Of a DNA stretch of 58,994 nucleotides, positions 31,950 to 40,983 are shown piece by piece. The DNA is from a virus. The DNA lies in IMG/VR virus record IMGVR_UViG_3300033151_000226, positions 1-58,994 of that record. One strand, given 5' to 3'. The notes beneath the pieces were generated by a model. That model saw nothing but the letters and a program-made list of their open reading frames with translations, made no database searches and had not been told where the DNA came from. The translations under genes and the position numbers were made by a program. Numbering within the stretch: the first letter of the stretch is position 1; every line of letters begins with the position of its first letter.

Positions 31950-33758
31950 CTACCTAATTCCCATTAAAAGACCGCGAAGGCTGTTTACTGTTGGCCGGTG
32001 CCCGTCAAAACCAGCCGCACTAAATCTAAACCACGTTTTTCCGTCCCTTCTCTCAAAAGGAAGGACTGCCGAGACATTCCTCGAACCGCCGTACTGTGCA
32101 ATATCGTGAACGGTGTAATGCACAGGTATCCAAGCACCTTCCACGGTTATTTTGTATTCAAGCCGTGTGGATCCTGCTTTCTCTCCGTCGCCGTACATCA
32201 AAAAACCAATATCGGCGTATGGTATGTGTCCGGTGTCAAAGGGCGGTTCTGGCAGTTCCCATACACCCAGTTCCAGCCAAAAGCGTTCTTCCCATGTGGA
32301 TATATCGCCTTTACCTAACTTGCCCCCTGGTGGCTTTGGAACTTGCCGGGGGCCGTCATGGTAAATGATCGCCGTCCGGCTGATCTCCCCGGATACGAAC
32401 TCCGCTTCAACCGTGCCCCGGAATACTGCGTTACCCATGTTGTCAATAAAGAATACGGGTTTACTGTCTAATGTTGGATCTTCCTCATGGGGAATATCAC
32501 CAACACCTGTAAGGCCGCTACCGGCCCACACCAAGAAGTCTGTATTTGGCCCGCCGATCTCGATACGCATGGCCCTGTAATCGGGCTCACCATGGCCGTC
32601 CTCGTCAAACAGGACGTTCCCGGCAAAGAATTTGCCAATGCCTGTGACGTACAACTCCCCGGACAGGAACATTGAGGACGTGTAGAGGGAGTTGCCCTCG
32701 TCGTCCTTGGTCAGATATCGCTGGATCCAGAACAGGCCACCGTCGCCGCCTGTTTCTTCCCGGCCGTACCATAGCGGGAAGCTCTCGTATGTTGTTCCCT
32801 CGCCATTGATCTCAAGACGCCAGTCCGGGTAGGGCCGCGTGGTAAATGTCGAAGTAATGATGTTGTTGGCCGTCATTAGCCCGGCCCAAATTGACTGTGC
32901 GTAGATCTCTCGCGCTCCGATCGTTCCGGCCTGGATAGCCTTGGCCGTGATCGTTCCATTAACGAGAAAGTGACCATCAAGGCCAATGGCCAGTGTCGTG
33001 ATCGGTTCCCCATCCTCGTTTAAGCTGTCGATCTCACCAACGATAAACGGGGCGATACTTCCGTATTCCGGGTGCTCACTGCTTGCAAGCCGGAATGTTT
33101 CAATAAAGAAATCAATATCAGTGGCCGTTTCGCCGCGTACACCATCTTGGTATTCATACGGGGACCACTCGGTAACTTCGAGCTCCCCGGTAGTAGGATT
33201 GTTCCACTCGAAGCGTACCCAGTAATATCGAACACCTGGCGATACTTCGTCTGGATCCCCGGTGGGATCACTAAAACCAATGTTTGAGTGCACGAATACA
33301 TCTGTTGCCGAGTAACCGACGATATTACCATCATCAAACAAGGTCGTTGCCGACGAATGTACCGCGGCCCGGTCCCAAGTGATATTTGGATCCCCTTGAT
33401 CTGGCCAATCCCACAAGACCATGATTCCATCCCATACGGCCTGTGTTCTTACGTTTGTCGGCCGTCCAGGTAGGTAATTGTCGCCGGGATCCACTCCGGG
33501 CGGGAATGGGCCGCCGGGTGGTGGTCGGGGGCCACCTGGGTTCGCTGGCGCTCCAATGATTGCGCCTTCAAGGTTATGATCCAAGCCGGTATTACCGTCG
33601 CGGATATCCCGGAAGGTTACGTATGCGTCCAGTGTGTCGCCGCGGTCGATATCGCGGATCCCCACTTCTACGATCTCTTTCAGTGCATTAAGCACGTCAA
33701 GGTGGTTATCTGGTGTTGGTACTGGAACCGACGGTAGCTTTGTCTTGCGTACACCCAT
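31950..33758 (-). CDS. Host-contact tail protein (tail-tip J-like C-terminus)
   Basis: A 602-residue beta-rich protein. After a 50-residue helical start and a Pro/Gly-rich linker there is a fibronectin-like domain (residues about 90-190, with VRYYWVRFEWNN). Next come GTITAKAIQAGTIGAREIYA and WAGLMTANNI, the short-repeat helical shaft seen in central tail fibres, and then beta domains. These features point to host recognition. The frame opens at 33854, but the ATG at 33758 overlaps the upstream stop (TAATG) and is chosen. It follows a sulfotransferase-like gene in the tail cluster. Confidence 0.75.
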   Translation of the reverse strand: MGVRKTKLPSVPVPTPDNHLDVLNALKEIVEVGIRDIDRGDTLDAYVTFRDIRDGNTGLDHNLEGAIIGAPANPGGPRPPPGGPFPPGVDPGDNYLPGRPTNVRTQAVWDGIMVLWDWPDQGDPNITWDRAAVHSSATTLFDDGNIVGYSATDVFVHSNIGFSDPTGDPDEVSPGVRYYWVRFEWNNPTTGELEVTEWSPYEYQDGVRGETATDIDFFIETFRLASSEHPEYGSIAPFIVGEIDSLNEDGEPITTLAIGLDGHFLVNGTITAKAIQAGTIGAREIYAQSIWAGLMTANNIITSTFTTRPYPDWRLEINGEGTTYESFPLWYGREETGGDGGLFWIQRYLTKDDEGNSLYTSSMFLSGELYVTGIGKFFAGNVLFDEDGHGEPDYRAMRIEIGGPNTDFLVWAGSGLTGVGDIPHEEDPTLDSKPVFFIDNMGNAVFRGTVEAEFVSGEISRTAIIYHDGPRQVPKPPGGKLGKGDISTWEERFWLELGVWELPEPPFDTGHIPYADIGFLMYGDGEKAGSTRLEYKITVEGAWIPVHYTVHDIAQYGGSRNVSAVLPFERRDGKTWFRFSAAGFDGHRPTVNSLRGLLMGIR

Positions 33759-34384
33759 TACATGACTGCCTTCGGTTCGTATGCTGGCCGCAAGTGTGGC
33801 GGCATGTAGGCTTCTGTTACCAGCTGGCCAAACATTTCCTTCGCTTCTTCGCAACCTTCGTCAGTTGCGAACCGGCCAAAGCCCTTTATCCGGCCGTCCT
33901 CTACCAAGATCTCGCGCAACATTTCAAGACGCTGGACCGGGAAAGGCGCCGGGATCTCCAAGTATTGCCACAAGGCCCGCAACGTATCGTGCTGGAATAG
34001 ATGTTTGTATTGGATCACCGGGACGTTTGGTACGTTCTTTACCAACCAGTGCAGGCCCGCCCACACAGCTGGCATTGATTCGTCACTACAGGATATGGTT
34101 TTAAGCGATTTGCGTACATCGTCTGCCGGTCGCAGTACCACAAAAAACCTATATCCAAGCGGCCGGAGTTGTGCCGCCAGTGTTGGCGCTATCACTCCTG
34201 CGGCTGTATCAATGCTGCCCTTAACCGGCGTATCCAGACTGTCTATTGAACTGATAAACCCATTGATACTGTCACAACCATACAGGGCTTCATGCCTGCA
34301 AAATGACGATTCCCCATGACAAAGGAAGTTTGATAACCAAGCAGTTCCGCTACGTGGAGTCGCAAAACCGAGAAACTTCATCAC
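33758..34384 (-). CDS. Sulfotransferase-like protein in the tail cluster
   Basis: A 208-residue protein with the 5'-phosphosulfate-binding loop of the sulfotransferase fold at the N-terminus (GFATPRSGTAWLSNFL, residues 6-21, with R11-S-G-T) and a likely 3'-phosphate-binding strand (FFVVLRPADDVRKSL, R85 and S93). Family members move sulfate from PAPS to a sugar, lipid or protein. The length is normal for small bacterial and phage members. It sits between a propeller-like tail protein and the host-contact protein, with 4-base and 1-base overlaps. Modification of a virion or host surface group is possible. Substrate is unknown. Confidence 0.75.
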   Translation of the reverse strand: MMKFLGFATPRSGTAWLSNFLCHGESSFCRHEALYGCDSINGFISSIDSLDTPVKGSIDTAAGVIAPTLAAQLRPLGYRFFVVLRPADDVRKSLKTISCSDESMPAVWAGLHWLVKNVPNVPVIQYKHLFQHDTLRALWQYLEIPAPFPVQRLEMLREILVEDGRIKGFGRFATDEGCEEAKEMFGQLVTEAYMPPHLRPAYEPKAVM

Positions 34385-36435
34385 CTGGACATTGCCCCGC
34401 GCAACCCTTCGACTGTTTCAGATACGAACACGGCCTGAATAGGCTTTGTTGTTTTGATTCTTATCTGCCATTGCCAACCCAGGAAGCCGCCCGGTAGCCT
34501 GATTGGTTCCGCGGTATCCACGTCGATCGTGTATTGGCTTACGCCGTCCACAACGAACTCGATACTTATGGTCGCTTCTGGATCTGGCCAAGCTGTGTCG
34601 TACAACACTTGCATGATCCCCAGGTTCGATTCAAATGGCATTACGAACACCTGTGACCACCATTCAGCCTGCAGGCTTTCAGGATCAAGGTCGGGGTTCC
34701 ATTCAAGTACGACGGGCCTGCGCGGGAGATCCGTGCGATCGGCCAGCCAGTAAAGCCGGTCCTCGTCACGATCAACCAACATGCCAGAACAACGATCGGG
34801 AGTTACTTCACTGATCCGTAATAACTGAGCTTCCGGGTCGAAGATAAACGTCTTTGATACCATCGTCGGCTCATTGAAGAACGTCAGATAGTATTTGCCG
34901 TCGTGAACAACCGCGAACGAATCACTGTAGTTCCTGAACCATGCCCGCCAGTCCTTTTCGTCCCACACGTCTTTCAAAACGTTCTTTGTGCCGCCCGGCA
35001 AGGCCAGTTGCAGGCCGTTTGGACTGGGATACATGACGCCATAGCCCAGGGACTTCATAGCCCGCTTAGATATGCACGGTTCTACCGTTGGCAGCTTTGA
35101 AAAGGTCATGCTGAGTGGATCGCTGGCCGTGCCGATATACGGGTTTTCTTCCGTGCCGACTACCAGCTGTTGCCCGAAGGCCGCAAGGCCGACAATAGGA
35201 TTGTCCATGTTCTTTGTGTACGCGGCTGGCCATGCGTGCGGTTGGTACGGTTCGCACAGATAGAGTGTCCTATCAACAAAACCGGCCATAACACCGTTGG
35301 GCAGGACCACAAGCCCGCGTAATTCAGCTGGTGGTGGATACCATTCGAGTGATTGCAGTTCCTCTCCGAGCCCGATTACTTCTATGCTGTCCTCGTAGAG
35401 CTCTTGGCTGATCTCGATTTCAGCTACAAAGTAGTACCTGGCTTCCCCGGTGGACGTTGGGACCGTGCGATAGATCCTCTTGTGTGTGTAGATCGCGCCG
35501 GGATCGTCAATGCTGGTCGGTGTCTGCACTCGAACCGTTTGACCGAAGCCAACCGATACCAGAACCGACGGTAGCGACGGTGGGCCTTCCTCTCCGAGCT
35601 CCGTGACCAGGGTATAAACATAAAACCGATCTTCAACTTGGGAGATCTCAAACTCTTGCTGCCAGTTCACTGAATCAGAAAAGAACAGCTGTAGCGGTTG
35701 CGGTGCATCAGGATTGAGTAGATCTGTTGCAGTGTCGTACCCTTCCGGCACCAAATCGCTGGTATCCAGTGCTTTTAGCGTAAGGAAACTAAGGTGCCCG
35801 TACTCTCCGGGCTCTGCACGCTCTATGAGATAAACCTGATTGTTTACCCGGTCCCATCCTTCATTTTCCGCGGCCGAGATCTTAATGCGGGTTCCAGTGA
35901 CAACCGAATCACCTGGGCCCGGCGTGTAGCTAAGTGGGCCGCTTGCATCAAGCTGCAGTACCGTCGGGGATCCTGCAACCAAGTGGCCTATGCCGTTCAA
36001 TGCTTCCGGCACTGAGACTATCGGCTTTACTGGCCCTGGGATCACGCCGAGCTTGCGCCAGTTGATCGGTGCACCGTAGTAAGTGGCGTCGGCATTTGGC
36101 AGGCCCAGTCGTTTCGTGCTGTAGGTTGGGAACTCTTGGAAGCCATACGAAAGGAATACGCGGTTGTCGATTTCTTCTTCTGCCCGGACGGGCCCGTATG
36201 TCGCGTCCACGTCCTGATTGAAGATAAACATCTGCTGATCGTTGAACACAAAGCCGGATCGGTGCACGAATAACGTTGAGGTTATGTAAGCAAGCTCAGA
36301 CAGGGGTGAGAATGTTCTTAGGTCCGTACCCTGCAAGTCAGAGTTAATGGCCTGCTCCGCGCTACCATCAAGTAACTTCTTTGGATCCTGTATTGGTAGG
36401 ATCCCGCCAAAGTTTGTTACGGCAAAGCCCTTCAT
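34381..36435 (-). CDS. Tail or head-completion structural protein, 684 aa
   Basis: A large all-beta protein beginning MKGFAVTNFGGILPIQDPKK, with repeated short strands such as IVGLAAFGQQLVVGTEENPY and VVLEWNPDL that suggest a beta-propeller. The opening motif and layout are familiar from podovirus-like phages, where this protein follows the adaptors and probably closes or extends the connector. There is no enzyme motif or signal peptide. GGAAGG precedes the ATG, and the start overlaps the previous stop. The exact role is inferred from gene order. Confidence 0.7.
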   Translation of the reverse strand: MKGFAVTNFGGILPIQDPKKLLDGSAEQAINSDLQGTDLRTFSPLSELAYITSTLFVHRSGFVFNDQQMFIFNQDVDATYGPVRAEEEIDNRVFLSYGFQEFPTYSTKRLGLPNADATYYGAPINWRKLGVIPGPVKPIVSVPEALNGIGHLVAGSPTVLQLDASGPLSYTPGPGDSVVTGTRIKISAAENEGWDRVNNQVYLIERAEPGEYGHLSFLTLKALDTSDLVPEGYDTATDLLNPDAPQPLQLFFSDSVNWQQEFEISQVEDRFYVYTLVTELGEEGPPSLPSVLVSVGFGQTVRVQTPTSIDDPGAIYTHKRIYRTVPTSTGEARYYFVAEIEISQELYEDSIEVIGLGEELQSLEWYPPPAELRGLVVLPNGVMAGFVDRTLYLCEPYQPHAWPAAYTKNMDNPIVGLAAFGQQLVVGTEENPYIGTASDPLSMTFSKLPTVEPCISKRAMKSLGYGVMYPSPNGLQLALPGGTKNVLKDVWDEKDWRAWFRNYSDSFAVVHDGKYYLTFFNEPTMVSKTFIFDPEAQLLRISEVTPDRCSGMLVDRDEDRLYWLADRTDLPRRPVVLEWNPDLDPESLQAEWWSQVFVMPFESNLGIMQVLYDTAWPDPEATISIEFVVDGVSQYTIDVDTAEPIRLPGGFLGWQWQIRIKTTKPIQAVFVSETVEGLRGAMSR

Positions 36436-36614
36436 TTCTTTTTACCTTCCTTTTCGGGCTCGTCTTGTGTGGCCGCCACAATAGTCCTCATGTGGATGCT
36501 GGCCACGTCTGCGACTGGCTTTCTGGCTACCGGATCCAACGTGTTCACGTAAGACGCGATCGCTTCTGCCATGAAGTTCAATGCTTCTTTCAAAACCTTT
36601 TGGTCATTGCTCAT
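36432..36614 (-). CDS. Small acidic-basic helical protein, 60 aa
   Basis: A short soluble protein (MSNDQKVLKEALNFMAEAIA at the start, a Lys/Glu-rich tail at the end) predicted as two helices. It is coupled by overlaps to both neighbours. I do not recognise a family. It could be an assembly helper for the large tail protein encoded next. That is a guess from position only. Confidence 0.6.
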   Translation of the reverse strand: MSNDQKVLKEALNFMAEAIASYVNTLDPVARKPVADVASIHMRTIVAATQDEPEKEGKKK

Positions 36615-36943
36615 GGCGTTTCCCTTACCCGGATCTTGAACTCAAGTTCTTCCTGGCGCCCCAAGAATGTCGTGATTTTACAGGTGATAATATAGTCAAT
36701 CTTGTCCAGGCCACCACCGATCCATACCTTGCCGCGACGAAGCAGACCACCCCGGCCCGGTAGAAACTGCGTATCGGGTAAAGGATCCGGGCCAAGTTCA
36801 ATCTCTGGCAGTGCTCCAAAGGGCGGTACACTGGTGGCCGCGATATCTACGAGATAGTCCTGATCGTCGCGTTCATCGAAGTAATCTTCGAGCTCAATGT
36901 CGTAGTCGAACAGTTCCCACGGCTGTTTTGTAAAGGTTCTCAT
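36611..36943 (-). CDS. Hypothetical structural protein, 110 aa
   Basis: A beta-rich protein starting MRTFTKQPWELFDYDIELED and ending with KIDYIITCKITTFLGRQEEL and EFKIRVRETP. I start at 36943 because that ATG overlaps the upstream stop (ATGA). The frame opens 51 bases earlier inside that gene. The sequence resembles small phage proteins with an acidic N-terminal strand and a domain that could fit a decoration or tail-completion role. I cannot assign a family. Confidence 0.65.
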   Translation of the reverse strand: MRTFTKQPWELFDYDIELEDYFDERDDQDYLVDIAATSVPPFGALPEIELGPDPLPDTQFLPGRGGLLRRGKVWIGGGLDKIDYIITCKITTFLGRQEELEFKIRVRETP

Positions 36944-38418
36944 AATAAACTGGTGTCCTTTCGGCATAAAGCGATTGATCGGTCTACCGGGCACATGAAT
37001 ATCGTGCGTTCATCCGGTGCCGGTTCACCATACCGTGAACGGAGATCGGCTCTTGGTATGCTGAATACGATTACTGGTTGTGCAAGCTGCTCTTGCAGTC
37101 GGGATAGATTGTCTACGCCGCCCAAGGTGAAGAAAAGAGTTGGGTTGGATTCAAGGTGTCGAGAATAGCCGATATCAGCTTCAATGCTGAACTCAATACA
37201 CATTCCATCCAATGTATCGTCGCAGTCGGCCATGAAGTTAATATCACCTTCAAGGGCCGGGGGTTGCATACTGAGCACCATGAACGGAACTGCGCCCAGG
37301 TCGTATCTCAGCACCAGTGCCGGACTCGGCATTGTGAGGTGTAACCAATCTACATCTTGATTAACAGCCAGATTCAGTATGTGCTCAAACTCATGGAACA
37401 GGCTTAAAGTAAAGCCCGGAGCCGCGGCCATATCGGTTCTTGTTCCGGCGCCATAGGCCACCATGCTGAACTCAAGAAGGAGCTCGGCTTCGATATCAAT
37501 GTGTTTGATTAACTCAAAGCCGGTATCGTCAAGCGTGATCTCAAGCAACGGGAACGCGGTGCTATCAATATAGGTGGTGCCTTCGCTGATATCGTTTGGC
37601 GTGCTGAAAACGATTTCGGGGGCGGCTTCCAGGTTCGTTATACCGCCGAGTACCGCTTCCATCGAGAACGAAACAAGCGGGCCTGCTTCCAATCCCAGGA
37701 CCGGCACAAGTTCGATCGGTGATTCAATCGTAAATGCCTTGGTTGGATCCGCTTCAAGGTCAATATCTGTGGTCGGAATATCATAATGGATCTTCATTTC
37801 CACATATTGAAGATAAATTGACGCTTCAACGTAAGGGTATTCTTCACCGCCCCGATAATTAAGAAGCGTATGGAACGCACCATCAGGATTAACAAGTGAT
37901 GCGTGAGTAAAGAATTCAGATACCAACTTGTCGGTAGCCAAGCCAAACAGCTGCCCAGGCCCACCAACAACGACATTGTGCGTGGGTGGATCTGTTCTTA
38001 GTGGCCCAGTTGAACCGCCCGGAAGGTCGTTTGGATCTTCTACAAGGTAAGGTGTCGTTGCTGGATTCCCCGGCGCTTCATCAATAATGGTTCGCTGTCC
38101 AGATAGCATATTAACTGGATTTAGGCTGACGTTAGGTGGGGTGACTCCAGCTTGATATTGGTAGGCCCAAATACGGTATTCAAGCCCGGTGATAATAGCA
38201 TTGTTGGGATAAGCGCCTACCGGAACTACCCAGTTCCATGCAATCGTATCCGTTACAGGTGGGAACCGTGAATCATTCGACGCGCACCAGCTACTTGCGC
38301 CAAAGTTCTGCCACAATGCCAACCATTCAGTGTAATACCACGGATTCCCCCCCTCGCCTGGAGGGGGAGAAGTCGATATCTCACTTGCTGCCGGTTTTAA
38401 CCACCCAGTATCAGCCAT
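36940..38418 (-). CDS. Repeat-containing virion protein, 492 aa
   Basis: The N-terminal half (residues 1-210) is a mixed domain with several Trp residues (WYYTEWLALWQNF). The C-terminal half is a series of imperfect repeats of about 35 to 45 residues. Each centres on a motif like LEAGPLVSFSMEA, LEAAPEIVFS or IEAELLLEFSMVA, followed by a Gly- or Asp-rich turn. The repeats read as beta strands, which suggests a fibre or surface layer. No known domain is recognised. The gene lies between the small tail genes and a decoration-like protein. A similar FS(I/M)E repeat occurs in the product of 55704-56201. Confidence 0.65.
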   Translation of the reverse strand: MADTGWLKPAASEISTSPPPGEGGNPWYYTEWLALWQNFGASSWCASNDSRFPPVTDTIAWNWVVPVGAYPNNAIITGLEYRIWAYQYQAGVTPPNVSLNPVNMLSGQRTIIDEAPGNPATTPYLVEDPNDLPGGSTGPLRTDPPTHNVVVGGPGQLFGLATDKLVSEFFTHASLVNPDGAFHTLLNYRGGEEYPYVEASIYLQYVEMKIHYDIPTTDIDLEADPTKAFTIESPIELVPVLGLEAGPLVSFSMEAVLGGITNLEAAPEIVFSTPNDISEGTTYIDSTAFPLLEITLDDTGFELIKHIDIEAELLLEFSMVAYGAGTRTDMAAAPGFTLSLFHEFEHILNLAVNQDVDWLHLTMPSPALVLRYDLGAVPFMVLSMQPPALEGDINFMADCDDTLDGMCIEFSIEADIGYSRHLESNPTLFFTLGGVDNLSRLQEQLAQPVIVFSIPRADLRSRYGEPAPDERTIFMCPVDRSIALCRKDTSLL

Positions 38419-38428
38419 GGTGTGCTAC

Positions 38429-38821
38429 TTACGCAGCTTTCGGCGTAAGGGATCCCGTTGGGAACCTTGGCACGTCATTCTGACTGAACACCTTGGACGT
38501 TGATAATGGCGCGTATTCAAGCAAGTTACCGCCTGATACTGCATCCCATATACCAACATGGGTAATGGTGAACGGTCCGGCGTCTGCAATGGCAGCAAAC
38601 TCGATAGCCGCGCTATTACTTACAGTGCCAGCACCCATGATCGGGGCACTCCAGGCAGCAACAATACGGGCATAACCAGCATCGGTAAGCTCGGTATCGG
38701 CCGCGGCGTCGGTCGGGTCAGCTGTGTGAAGTGACACGTATGTAGCGGCCACTGAAAAGGGTTCGTTAAGGAAAATGGCACGTTGTACCTTATCTTCCAG
38801 ATAATCTGTTGCAGCAGTCAT
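38429..38821 (-). CDS. Decoration or fibre-tip-like protein, 130 aa
   Basis: The product has the pattern of a small phage surface protein: ATYVSLHTADPTDAAADTE near the start, an AGYARIVAAW motif, NSAAIEFAA, then THVGIWDAVSGGNLLEYAPL and a final FPTGSLTPKAA. I know this order from head-fibre or tail-fibre-associated proteins of many phages. It is soluble, all-beta and likely exposed on the virion. AGGAG lies 9 bases before the ATG. It is 10 bases upstream of the repeat protein. Confidence 0.75.
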   Translation of the reverse strand: MTAATDYLEDKVQRAIFLNEPFSVAATYVSLHTADPTDAAADTELTDAGYARIVAAWSAPIMGAGTVSNSAAIEFAAIADAGPFTITHVGIWDAVSGGNLLEYAPLSTSKVFSQNDVPRFPTGSLTPKAA

Positions 38822-38887
38822 TAAAATGATCTCCTAATTGCGGTTATGGATAACAAAAGAGGACCATGGCTGGCCCGGTTAGAACTC

Positions 38888-39535
38888 TTACCAGAACTTG
38901 CGTAGCGCGACTTTCAAATCGGCTACGGATTCATCCTTGTTCGTGTTTGCATTGATCTTGGATATCTCTACTTGGAACTCGATTTCTCTGTCGGTTGCCG
39001 CGGCACGGTCATACCAAGCCATATTTTTGATTCGTAACAGCTTGGCCAAGGTACCGGCAACGATCGCTTCCTTGTAGTAGTAAAAGAAACGATCATCTAT
39101 GCGTGGTGTGCGCGGATCCGGCACAAAGGCCACATGCGCGGTAAAACCATCCTCTATGGCCTTTGTCGGGCCTGGGATCAGCTGTATTGTGCTGGCGTCT
39201 ATGTTGATAAACGAGTACGCGGCTTCCCCGGTATCCTGTTCCCAGTCTTTGTTTTCTGAGATCAGGTTACGCCGGGCGGCCTGCGTCAATATCCGGCCTT
39301 GTGATTTCACCCACAACACCCGCCAGATCCTCAAGCATGAGCTCGGAGTCTCCAGCCTGTAGATTGATACGCCGTCCTCGATTTCTACGGGATCCAAGGT
39401 GGCATTGGATATCATGGTACGTTTGCACACTTCGGCCGTGGCCATGATGATTCGATGTTTTACCAGTGGCTTCGGTGCACCGGGCACTTCAAGCAAGATA
39501 TCGTCATACCATTTATCTACGCCCATAAGGTTCAT
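38888..39535 (-). CDS. Head-tail adaptor-like protein, 215 aa
   Basis: A helical protein with two hallmark stretches of connector adaptors. The first is an N-terminal helix pair (LVKHRIIMATAEVCKRTMIS), which would bind the portal. The second is a C-terminal helix set (YYYKEAIVAGTLAKLLRIKN) followed by a long helix to the end. A beta insertion lies between (VSIYRLETPSSCLRIWRV). The pair with the next adaptor gene and its place between coat and tail genes support the role. No enzyme motif is seen. The start shares a base with the previous stop. Confidence 0.65.
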   Translation of the reverse strand: MNLMGVDKWYDDILLEVPGAPKPLVKHRIIMATAEVCKRTMISNATLDPVEIEDGVSIYRLETPSSCLRIWRVLWVKSQGRILTQAARRNLISENKDWEQDTGEAAYSFINIDASTIQLIPGPTKAIEDGFTAHVAFVPDPRTPRIDDRFFYYYKEAIVAGTLAKLLRIKNMAWYDRAAATDREIEFQVEISKINANTNKDESVADLKVALRKFW

Positions 39536-40206
39536 TAGGCTGTCTCCTCGGTTTCACGTATCTGTTGGGTTTGTTTCTCGCCTTCTGTCTTGGCGCCGAC
39601 AACCAGGCCAAACTTAGTAAGGAACATTTCGGCTTGTGGGGATCCTGCAAACTTCTCGTCTTTCTCAAGCAGTCGCATCATGGCGAAGTAATACACGCCG
39701 TTGATACCTTCGTCAGTAACGCCGAGCTCTGTACCTGGGCCGGAGATAATGCCGGGCCTGCGGGCATAACGCATTTCCACCCACCCTGGCTGGCTTGTTT
39801 CTGGATCCTCACCGACTGGCGGGTAAACCCAAAAGAACTCACGTTCACGCTCTGATTGCATCCAGTGGTCTACTTGGGTATCGCTCGGCTCACTCATCCA
39901 GTGTGTAACGGCCCGGTCCATCAATGGTCGCTCAACCTTTGTCACTGTCGAGATCGGATCCATATCCGCACTCAGGTTATAGGCCAGATCAAACAGTGAA
40001 TAGCAATCGGCCGGCACTGGCTGTTTCGGCCCCAGGATCATCTGGACCGGCTCGGTTACTTCAAACATATCCGGCCGGGCTTCGAGTAGGGCTTTCTGTG
40101 CATCATCAATGCTTTCGTACATTTCATCTTCCGGCCAACGCACCTTGGTTATATCGTGCAGTGTTCGGGCCAGTCGCTTAGTCAGATCTGATGCAAGAAT
40201 TGTCAT
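39535..40206 (-). CDS. Phage adaptor protein (DUF6682-like), 223 aa
   Basis: The protein opens TRLARTLHDITKVRWPEDEM-like (residues 9-30), the pattern of a widespread adaptor family in short-tailed phages, and continues with YESIDDAQKALLEARPD and PADCYSLFDLAYNLSAD. A long helix near the C-terminus (YYFAMMRLLEKDEKFAG) would pack into the connector ring. It most likely joins portal to tail. It is followed directly by a second adaptor. The identification is from memory of the family pattern and was not tested by a search. Confidence 0.75.
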   Translation of the reverse strand: MTILASDLTKRLARTLHDITKVRWPEDEMYESIDDAQKALLEARPDMFEVTEPVQMILGPKQPVPADCYSLFDLAYNLSADMDPISTVTKVERPLMDRAVTHWMSEPSDTQVDHWMQSEREREFFWVYPPVGEDPETSQPGWVEMRYARRPGIISGPGTELGVTDEGINGVYYFAMMRLLEKDEKFAGSPQAEMFLTKFGLVVGAKTEGEKQTQQIRETEETA

Positions 40207-40210
40207 TCGT

Positions 40211-40561
40211 TTACCCTGCTACGGCCGTGGCGCTAATGTGTGACGCAACCCACCCGATAAAAGGCGGTACGCTCAATATGCAAACAGCAATTATCAGACT
40301 GAGACTGATCCTGTTTGTGTGTACTTGCTTTTCGAGATCTTCCACCTTCTGAGGAGGAACCAGTTTTTCCCTGATAGCGGATAACTGTTTTTGAATACAT
40401 ATCGTGTCCCGATTGTTCGATTCGATATGTTCATCAATCTTCTTGTTTAGAACCGTGTCCTTACGGTCTAACTTGTGGTGAATATCACGTATATCCTGGC
40501 GCATTTCGCGCAACATTTCCGAATCACTCATTCCCTTAGTATCCTTACATTCAGTTCCCAT
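40211..40561 (-). CDS. Membrane-anchored coiled-coil protein, 116 aa
   Basis: Residues 10-80 are a charged helix with heptad spacing (REMRQDIRDIHHKLDRKD). Residues about 86-110 are a membrane span (ISLSLIIAVCILSVPPFIGW) followed by a short tail. The ATG at 40561 is preceded by GGGAGGG. A GTG 15 bases upstream is possible but has a worse site. Small coiled-coil membrane proteins in a late operon can be holins, pinholins or spanin-like partners. Here it lies among structural genes, far from the lysozyme. I leave the role open. Confidence 0.6.
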   Translation of the reverse strand: MGTECKDTKGMSDSEMLREMRQDIRDIHHKLDRKDTVLNKKIDEHIESNNRDTICIQKQLSAIREKLVPPQKVEDLEKQVHTNRISLSLIIAVCILSVPPFIGWVASHISATAVAG

Positions 40562-40572
40562 GATTCCCTCCC

Positions 40573-40980
40573 TCACAATGCAGCTGGTATAAGTTTGGCA
40601 AGTCGAAGGATCTCGGCTTGCGAAGTGTTCCCCGCTGAATTACTTGGTACGACTGCTACCCCAGTAGCGACCAACACATCGACAATGTTGTTATTGGATC
40701 CGATTAGATCTACTCGCTCGGCTGCTCCAGAAAACTGGATCGTGTAATTATTTATGATTTCATCAAAACCTGCGTAATCAACGCCTGCGAAATCGAACCG
40801 AGTATTTGAATGTACGAGTATTTGCGGAGCCCAAAGACCGTCGGCCGGATTCCATTCCAGCCTGCGAATCTCTTGCATAAAGTCCGTCATATCGAGTCGG
40901 TAATGCGTGCCCGATACCAACGTCAAGTCAGACGTTGGTATCGTGACAGCTTTATTAACCCAATCGACGGTATAAGCCAT
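40573..40980 (-). CDS. Conserved virion-module protein, 135 aa
   Basis: The sequence MAYTVDWVNKAVTIPTSDLT, then LDMTDFMQEIRRLEWNPADG, YTIQFSGAAERVDLIGSNNN and SNSAGNTSQAEI follows a pattern I know in many tailed-phage structural modules, often just after appendage genes. It is beta-rich and soluble. Its role is thought to be structural, but I know no proven function. It overlaps the next gene by a few bases and stands 3 bases after the preceding one. Confidence 0.7.
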   Translation of the reverse strand: MAYTVDWVNKAVTIPTSDLTLVSGTHYRLDMTDFMQEIRRLEWNPADGLWAPQILVHSNTRFDFAGVDYAGFDEIINNYTIQFSGAAERVDLIGSNNNIVDVLVATGVAVVPSNSAGNTSQAEILRLAKLIPAAL

Positions 40981-40983
40981 TGG

